Shown here: positions 50,650 through 55,366 of the stretch, piece by piece
Layout: the number at the start of each line of letters is the position of its first letter
Numbering within the stretch: position 1 is the stretch's first letter
Assembly (NCBI GenBank): GCA_021777555.1
Contig: JAJYDK010000025.1
Coordinates: 1-55,366, forward strand
Reading direction: 5' to 3'
Source of the DNA: Pseudomonadota bacterium
GTDB lineage: Bacteria; Pseudomonadota; Gammaproteobacteria; Steroidobacterales; Steroidobacteraceae
Length of the DNA: 55,366 nt
Position numbers and translations under genes: made by a program
Notes under the pieces: generated by a model
What the model was told of the DNA's origin: nothing
The model's database searches: none
Seen by the model: the letters and a program-made list of their open reading frames with translations, nothing else

Positions 50650-51684
50650 ATGACCCTGCCCGAATCTGCGACCCGCATGCACGTCGAGGCCGCGCAGGCC
50701 CCGCAGGCCGTTCGCGACCAGCTGTTCGGTAACGCCGAGCAAATGGAGCACATCGGCGAGCGCTTGCGCGAGCTCGCCCCGCGAGCCGTCCTCACCTGCG
50801 CCCGGGGCAGCTCGGATCACGCCGCGACGTTCGCGAAATACCTGATCGAGACCCGCCTCGGGGTGCTCACCTCCTCGGCCGCCCCGTCCGTGAGCTCGAT
50901 CTACGATGCCCGCCCCGCCCTCGAGGGTTCGCTGTGCCTCGCGATCTCTCAATCGGGTGCGAGTCCGGACCTGTTGGCCTCGGTGAGACACGCGCGCGAG
51001 GCGGGCGCTCTGGTGGTGGCGCTGGTCAATGCGCAGGGCTCCCCGCTCGCTGCCCTCGCCGATCACACGGTGCGGTTGTGCGCGGGCCCCGAAACCAGCG
51101 TGGCGGCCACCAAATCCTTCATCGCATCCCTCGCGGCCATCATTCACCTGGTGGCGAGCTGGACTCGCGACAAGGCGCTGTATGATGCCCTGCGCAAGGC
51201 GCCAAGACAGCTCGAGCACGCCTGGCAGCTCGATTGGAGCTCGGCGATCGAGCGGCTGCGGCAGGCGAGTGACCTCTATGTGATCGGGCGCGGCCTCGGG
51301 CTCGGGGTGGCCCAGGAGGCGGCCTTGAAGCTCAAGGAGACCTGCGGCCTGCACGCCGAGGCGGTGAGCGCCGCGGAGCTGCGCCACGGCCCCATGGCGC
51401 TCGTGAAGGCGGGGTTTCCGGTGTTGATTTTCTCTCAAAACGACGAGGCGCGCGCCAGCATCGAGATGCTCGCGATGGAGCTCGTCGCGCGCCAGGCCGC
51501 CGTCATGATCGCCGGCTCGCGATGCGCACAGGCGCTGCAACTCGCCGCCGAGCCCGCCCACCCGGTGATCGAGCCAATGCTCCTGATCCAGACCTTCTAC
51601 CGGCTCGCGAACGCGCTGTCGCTCGCACGCGGGCTCGACCCCGATCATCCGCCCCATCTGCGCAAAGTGACCGAGACCGTCTGA
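50650..51684 (+). CDS. nagB-II: SIS-type glucosamine-6-phosphate deaminase (NagB-II)
   Basis: 344 residues with two SIS sugar-phosphate isomerase domains: CARGSSDHAATFAKYLIETR and AISQSGASPDLLASVRHA in the first, IGRGLGLGVAQEAALKLKETCGLHAEAVS in the second. It matches the glutamine-amidotransferase-free, GlmS-C-like enzymes that act as NagB-II and convert GlcN6P to fructose-6-phosphate and ammonia. No classical NagB is nearby, so it probably supplies this step. The stop overlaps the nagA start (TGATG). Confidence 0.9.
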   Translation: MTLPESATRMHVEAAQAPQAVRDQLFGNAEQMEHIGERLRELAPRAVLTCARGSSDHAATFAKYLIETRLGVLTSSAAPSVSSIYDARPALEGSLCLAISQSGASPDLLASVRHAREAGALVVALVNAQGSPLAALADHTVRLCAGPETSVAATKSFIASLAAIIHLVASWTRDKALYDALRKAPRQLEHAWQLDWSSAIERLRQASDLYVIGRGLGLGVAQEAALKLKETCGLHAEAVSAAELRHGPMALVKAGFPVLIFSQNDEARASIEMLAMELVARQAAVMIAGSRCAQALQLAAEPAHPVIEPMLLIQTFYRLANALSLARGLDPDHPPHLRKVTETV

Positions 51685-52829
51685 TGGCCATTGCGCTCAC
51701 CAACGGGCGGGTGCTGCGGGGCGGGACACTCGTTGATGGCCTGAGCGTATTGATCGAGAACGGCCGCATCCTCGCCATCGTCGCGCAAGACGATCCACGA
51801 TGTCGCGATGCGTCACCGTGCGATCTCGGCGGGCACATGCTGCTGCCGGGATTCATCGATACGCAGGTCAACGGTGGCGGCGGCGTACTGTTCAACGATG
51901 CGCCCACCGTGGAGGCGATCCGTCGGATCGGGAGCGCCCACCGCCGCTTCGGGACCGCCGGATTCCTGCCGACGCTGATCAGCACGGACCTTGATGTCGT
52001 GGCCCAGGCCATCGCAGCGGCACGCGAAGCGATCGCGGCGGGCGTGCCAGGCGTGCTCGGCATTCATATCGAAGGGCCATTCCTCAATGTCGAGCGCAAG
52101 GGCGTGCACGACCCGGCCAAGCTGCGCGAGCTCGACGACAGTGCCGTCGGCCTCCTGGCATCGCTCGGCACCGGACGCACCGTGGTCACCCTCGCCCCGG
52201 AGATGACGACGCCCCACATCATCCGAAGGCTCGCCGACGCCGGCGTCATCGTGTCCGCCGGCCACACGAATGCGACCTACGCGCAGATCGTGGAAGCGCT
52301 GCATCACGGTCTTCGGGGATTCACCCATCTTTTCAATGCGATGTCACCCCTCACGAGCCGGGAGCCCGGCGTGGTGGGCGCCGCCCTCGAGGACCGCTCG
52401 AGCTGGTGCGGGATCATCGCGGATGGGGAGCACACCGCCCCGGCGGTGCTGCGCCTGGCGATGCGCTGCAAGCCCTTGAACCGCTTCATGCTGGTGACGG
52501 ATGCCATGTCGAGCGTCGGCACGGACAAACTCTCCTTCAAGCTTCAGGGCCGTGAGATCAGTGTCGCCGGCCCGGTGTGCATCGATGAGGAAGGCCGGCT
52601 CGCGGGCTCCAACATCGACATGGCGCGCTGCGTACGCAACGCCGTCTCCCTCCTCGGCCTGCCGCTCGCGGAGGCCGTGCGCATGGCGACCCTCTACCCC
52701 GCGGAGTTCTTAGGCCTCGCGCACGAACTCGGCCGCATCGAGCCCGGCTACCGCGCCAACCTCGTGCTCGCCGACAGCGAGCTGAACGTCCTCGACACCT
52801 GGATCGACGGGGAGCCGATCGCGCGGTAG
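51684..52829 (+). CDS. nagA: N-acetylglucosamine-6-phosphate deacetylase
   Basis: 381 residues, normal length. An amidohydrolase-superfamily enzyme that removes acetate from GlcNAc6P. Metal ligands: Glu130 in HIEGPFLN, His in VSAGHTNAT, and His in GFTHLFNAMSPL. The catalytic Asp is in LVTDAMSSVG. PGFIDTQVNGGGG is the typical N-terminal segment. It completes permease, NagA and NagB-II as a full GlcNAc route. A hairpin without T-tract lies 57 nt downstream. Confidence 0.96.
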   Translation: MAIALTNGRVLRGGTLVDGLSVLIENGRILAIVAQDDPRCRDASPCDLGGHMLLPGFIDTQVNGGGGVLFNDAPTVEAIRRIGSAHRRFGTAGFLPTLISTDLDVVAQAIAAAREAIAAGVPGVLGIHIEGPFLNVERKGVHDPAKLRELDDSAVGLLASLGTGRTVVTLAPEMTTPHIIRRLADAGVIVSAGHTNATYAQIVEALHHGLRGFTHLFNAMSPLTSREPGVVGAALEDRSSWCGIIADGEHTAPAVLRLAMRCKPLNRFMLVTDAMSSVGTDKLSFKLQGREISVAGPVCIDEEGRLAGSNIDMARCVRNAVSLLGLPLAEAVRMATLYPAEFLGLAHELGRIEPGYRANLVLADSELNVLDTWIDGEPIAR

Positions 52830-52885
52830 GCCGGAGGGGGCGGCGTGGCCGGCACCGTGGGCGGGACCGATTGCCGCCTCTCGGC

Positions 52886-52905
52886 AGCGCTCCCTTCGGA
52901 GCGCT
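52886..52905. repeat. Hairpin downstream of nagA
   Basis: 8-bp stem AGCGCTCC / GGAGCGCT with loop CTTC, and no T-tract. Nothing else was seen in the 277-nt gap 52830-53106 except the ribosome site GGGGGAGA of the next gene. Confidence 0.5.
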
Positions 52906-53106
52906 CCGCGACGCTCGCCTCCGGGGATCATGGCAGAGCACCACGCCCCCGCCGTGAACCCCCGGGCCGGCCGGCCGTGCATCCGATGGCGGGGCGGATC
53001 CCGGAACCCTTTGGCGATGCCCCCCTCAAAGACGATACACTACCGGTTTGCCGGACGCCCATCCCGGGCGGCCCCGGATCACCCATCCCAGCGAAGGGGG
53101 AGATTG

Positions 53107-55029
53107 ATGAGATTCGATCGTGCGTGCGCCGCAACGGGCGCCTGGGGCACCCTGCGCACCTGGATTTGCGTTCTCGGCGCGGCGCTCGCGGTCACCCTCG
53201 CAGGCTGCAGCGCCAACACCAATGTCAGCGCCGGCACTCCGGTCGCGACGGTATCGAGCGATGCGGCCGGGGACTTCAGTGCCTATATCGTGGGGATCTA
53301 CTCCATCTCCCTGACGCGCAGTGACGGCCTGGTCTCCTCCCTGCCGACTTTCGAGGAATACGTCGACCTCACCAAGCGCGTCGACCTCACGGAACTCCTG
53401 AGCGCGGGCGGTGTGACCACGGGGACGTACACCAAGGCGACCATCACACTCGATTACTCGAGCGCCACCGTCTACCTGAAGGGTCAGACGACGGCGGCCA
53501 AGGTCGTGAACTCGAGCGGCAACAATCCCGGCACCGTCTCCTTGACGGTCAAGTTCGATCCTTCCAATCCTCTGGTCATCAACCAGAACAAGTCCGCCCG
53601 GATGTCCCTCGATTTCGACCTGGCGGCGGCGAACTCCATCAACGCGAGCACGAACACCGTCACGGTGAAACCCTTCCTGGTCGCCACCGCGCAACCGGCC
53701 GATGCCTCGACGATCCGGGCCCGCGGTCTGTTCGTGTACGTCGACGCCAATGCAGGCAATTTCACCGAAAATATCCGGCCGTTCGATGATTCGTACAGCA
53801 ATACCGTCGGCGCGCTGACGGTCGATACCGGCGCCAGCACGTACTTCGACATCAACGGCACCCCTTACGTGGGGTCGGCGGGGCTGTCGACCATGGCCTC
53901 AGAGAGCGCCAGCTCGCAAATCAACGGCAACACGACCATCGTCGCGTACGGGACCCTGGGCAGCCTCTCGGGGATCACGCCCACCTTCAACGCAACGCAG
54001 GTGTATATCGGCACCAGCGCCACTACGCCCGGCGCGATGGAGGCGCGCGGCCTCGTCACCGCGCGCAGCGGCGACAGCCTGACTCTGCGGGGCGTCGATT
54101 ATCAGTGCCAGCAGGGCGCCAGCGGGAGCCTTCCGCCCTTCACCCACTTCGAGACCGCCACGGTGAACATGGGCTCCTCGACCAAGGTCACCGAGGACGG
54201 TGCGGCGGCAAGCGGCCTCTCCATCCAATCGGTCTCGGTGGGCCAGCAGGTCCACGTGACGGGAGCGGGGAGCGTCACCTGCCCGGGCACGACCAACTCC
54301 ACGGCGGCACTGACCCTGGATGCGACCTCTGGCGAGGTGCGCCTGCAGCCGACGACCCTCTGGGGCACGCTGAGCTCGGGCGCCGTGGGCAGCGCCACCC
54401 TCAATCTGCTGCAGCTCGGGCTCTATCCGCTCAGTCAGTACCCGTTCACCTTCACCGGCACGGGAACCGCGAGCGCCAATGACGCCAATCCGGCGAGCTA
54501 CGTGGTCAATACCGGAACCGTGGACGAGAGCGCCACGGCCGCGGGCACGCTGATGCAGGCGCAGGGCCTGGTGACTCCTTTCGGCTCGGCCCCGCCGGAT
54601 TTCACCGCCTCTTCGGTGACCACGGTGTCTTCGACTTCCCAGCCCGCCACCCTCATCGTGGAGTGGAGTGGTGGCACCACCGCTCCCTTTACCACTTATG
54701 GGAACTCGGGCCTGGTGGTGAACCTGGGCAACTCGAGCATCGATACGGCGATCCTGCGGACCGGGCCCAAGGTCACGCAGCTCTCGGGCCTCTCCTCGAG
54801 TCCGACCATCCTGCCCCAGTGCCAAAGCACCTGCAGCGGCAGCCTGGAATTCGCGATCGGCAACGCCGCGAGCGGCGTCTCGGAGTTCAGCAGCGCCTCG
54901 GGGTTCCTGAGCCTCCTGTCGAGCACCCTGAACGGCTCGACGTCGGTGTTCAAGCTGGTGGCGACCGGCACCTACGACTCGACGAGCAATACGTTCTACG
55001 GCCAGCACATCGACGTGGCGCTGCAATAG
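53107..55029 (+). CDS. Large DUF4382-like lipoprotein
   Basis: 640 residues. A lipoprotein signal peptide with lipobox VTLAGC is followed by a DUF4382-like domain (about 40-200: GDFSAYIVGIYSISLTRSDG, EEYVDLTKRVDLTELL, TYTKATITLDYSSATVYLKG). The rest is Thr/Ser/Gly-rich beta-like sequence, with repeated stretches such as ATVNMGSSTKV and QVYIGTSATTPGAMEARGLV that look like DUF5666-type OB repeats. The function is unknown. The ribosome site is GGGGGAGA. It stands alone, downstream of nagA. Confidence 0.8.
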   Translation: MRFDRACAATGAWGTLRTWICVLGAALAVTLAGCSANTNVSAGTPVATVSSDAAGDFSAYIVGIYSISLTRSDGLVSSLPTFEEYVDLTKRVDLTELLSAGGVTTGTYTKATITLDYSSATVYLKGQTTAAKVVNSSGNNPGTVSLTVKFDPSNPLVINQNKSARMSLDFDLAAANSINASTNTVTVKPFLVATAQPADASTIRARGLFVYVDANAGNFTENIRPFDDSYSNTVGALTVDTGASTYFDINGTPYVGSAGLSTMASESASSQINGNTTIVAYGTLGSLSGITPTFNATQVYIGTSATTPGAMEARGLVTARSGDSLTLRGVDYQCQQGASGSLPPFTHFETATVNMGSSTKVTEDGAAASGLSIQSVSVGQQVHVTGAGSVTCPGTTNSTAALTLDATSGEVRLQPTTLWGTLSSGAVGSATLNLLQLGLYPLSQYPFTFTGTGTASANDANPASYVVNTGTVDESATAAGTLMQAQGLVTPFGSAPPDFTASSVTTVSSTSQPATLIVEWSGGTTAPFTTYGNSGLVVNLGNSSIDTAILRTGPKVTQLSGLSSSPTILPQCQSTCSGSLEFAIGNAASGVSEFSSASGFLSLLSSTLNGSTSVFKLVATGTYDSTSNTFYGQHIDVALQ

Positions 55030-55047
55030 CGGCCGATCTGCATCCCT

Positions 55048-55076
55048 GCGGCGGGCCGGGATCACTGGCCCGCCGC
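55048..55076 (+). terminator. Possible terminator hairpin after the lipoprotein gene
   Basis: 10-bp stem GCGGCGGGCC / GGCCCGCCGC with a 9-nt loop, 18 nt after the stop. There is no T-tract, so termination is uncertain. Confidence 0.45.
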
Positions 55077-55194
55077 CTGGACTGTGCCCGATCCGGAACA
55101 CCGGGCGCCCGTACTGTGCCGGGATCGATGCTCACGCTCTAGGTGTCGCCGCTTCCATGGCATAATGACCCTTCGATTCAGGAGGGGGACTCGC

Positions 55195-55366
55195 ATGTTG
55201 CAGCCATTGGGCGCGCATGCCCGCCACATCCACGCGATGCTGCAGGGCACGGTGCGTGATGAAGGGGCTGGCCCGCCGGAGTACATCAAGCGCTCCTGGC
55301 TGCGCTGTCTGAACCAATACCACCTCGATCCGCAGTCCCAGCGCGAGCCGTACGTGCTCGGGCGCC
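55195..55366 (+). CDS. Sigma-54-type Fis-family activator, N-terminal fragment (cut by window edge)
   Basis: 57 codons are visible. IKRSWLRCLNQYHLDP is the signature opening of AcoR-like GAF/sigma-54 activators that regulate catabolic genes. AGGAGGG precedes the ATG, and CATAAT (55160-55165) may be a -10. The AAA and DNA-binding domains are outside the window, so the target is unknown. Confidence 0.7.
   Translation, partial: MLQPLGAHARHIHAMLQGTVRDEGAGPPEYIKRSWLRCLNQYHLDPQSQREPYVLGR

Overview
The window is 55 kb of one GC-rich (roughly two-thirds GC) bacterial chromosome and reads as a gammaproteobacterium with xanthomonad-like affinities. Evidence for that: SMC with ScpA/ScpB instead of MukBEF, ZipA, UbiG, BolA, a DksA with a basic N-terminal extension, a long-form TrpRS, and large TonB-dependent receptors beside sugar genes. 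The exact family cannot be named from the sequence alone. No rRNA, tRNA, CRISPR array, phage or insertion sequence was seen.

Positions 1-31.6 kb are mostly core genome in familiar blocks: (serA)-serC-gyrA on the minus strand; ubiG; trpS-scpA-scpB-rluB next to a YciO-type gene; bolA and a PpiC-like lipoprotein; smc-zipA-ligA; queF; dksA-gluQRS; the transcription/translation operon rimP-nusA-infB-rbfA-truB-rpsO-pnp; hslR; sdaA; and a diguanylate cyclase next to csrA. Oddities here are two tandem terminators in front of rimP, a gluQRS frame with no normal start codon, a RluB with a shortened catalytic motif, and a one-cysteine DksA.

Positions 32.1-41.1 kb hold the most interesting locus: a lasso-peptide cluster combined with a Fec-type signalling system. 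On the minus strand run B (RRE plus cysteine protease, 38958-39704), C (AsnB-like cyclase, 37123-38955), a TonB receptor with an N-terminal signalling (STN) domain (34099-37110), a FecI-like sigma factor (33125-33694) and FecR (32097-33128). The precursor gene (33913-34086) lies on the opposite strand, inside the 404-nt gap between the receptor and the sigma gene. Its predicted core is GGLGGNKYDSGYGWQFW, with Thr at leader position -2 and a Gly1-Asp9 ring. No McjD-type exporter and no lasso isopeptidase is present. A class-V PLP enzyme is divergent from B.

Positions 41.1-52.8 kb form a complete chitin/N-acetylglucosamine system: TonB receptor, GH18 chitinase, a fused IIA-HPr-EI phosphotransferase and a GlcNAc permease on the minus strand; divergently, a GntR regulator, a SIS-type glucosamine-6-phosphate deaminase and NagA. 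Chitin fragments would be taken across the outer membrane, hydrolysed, imported and phosphorylated, deacetylated and converted to fructose-6-phosphate. The window ends with a DUF4382-like lipoprotein and the start of a sigma-54-type activator.
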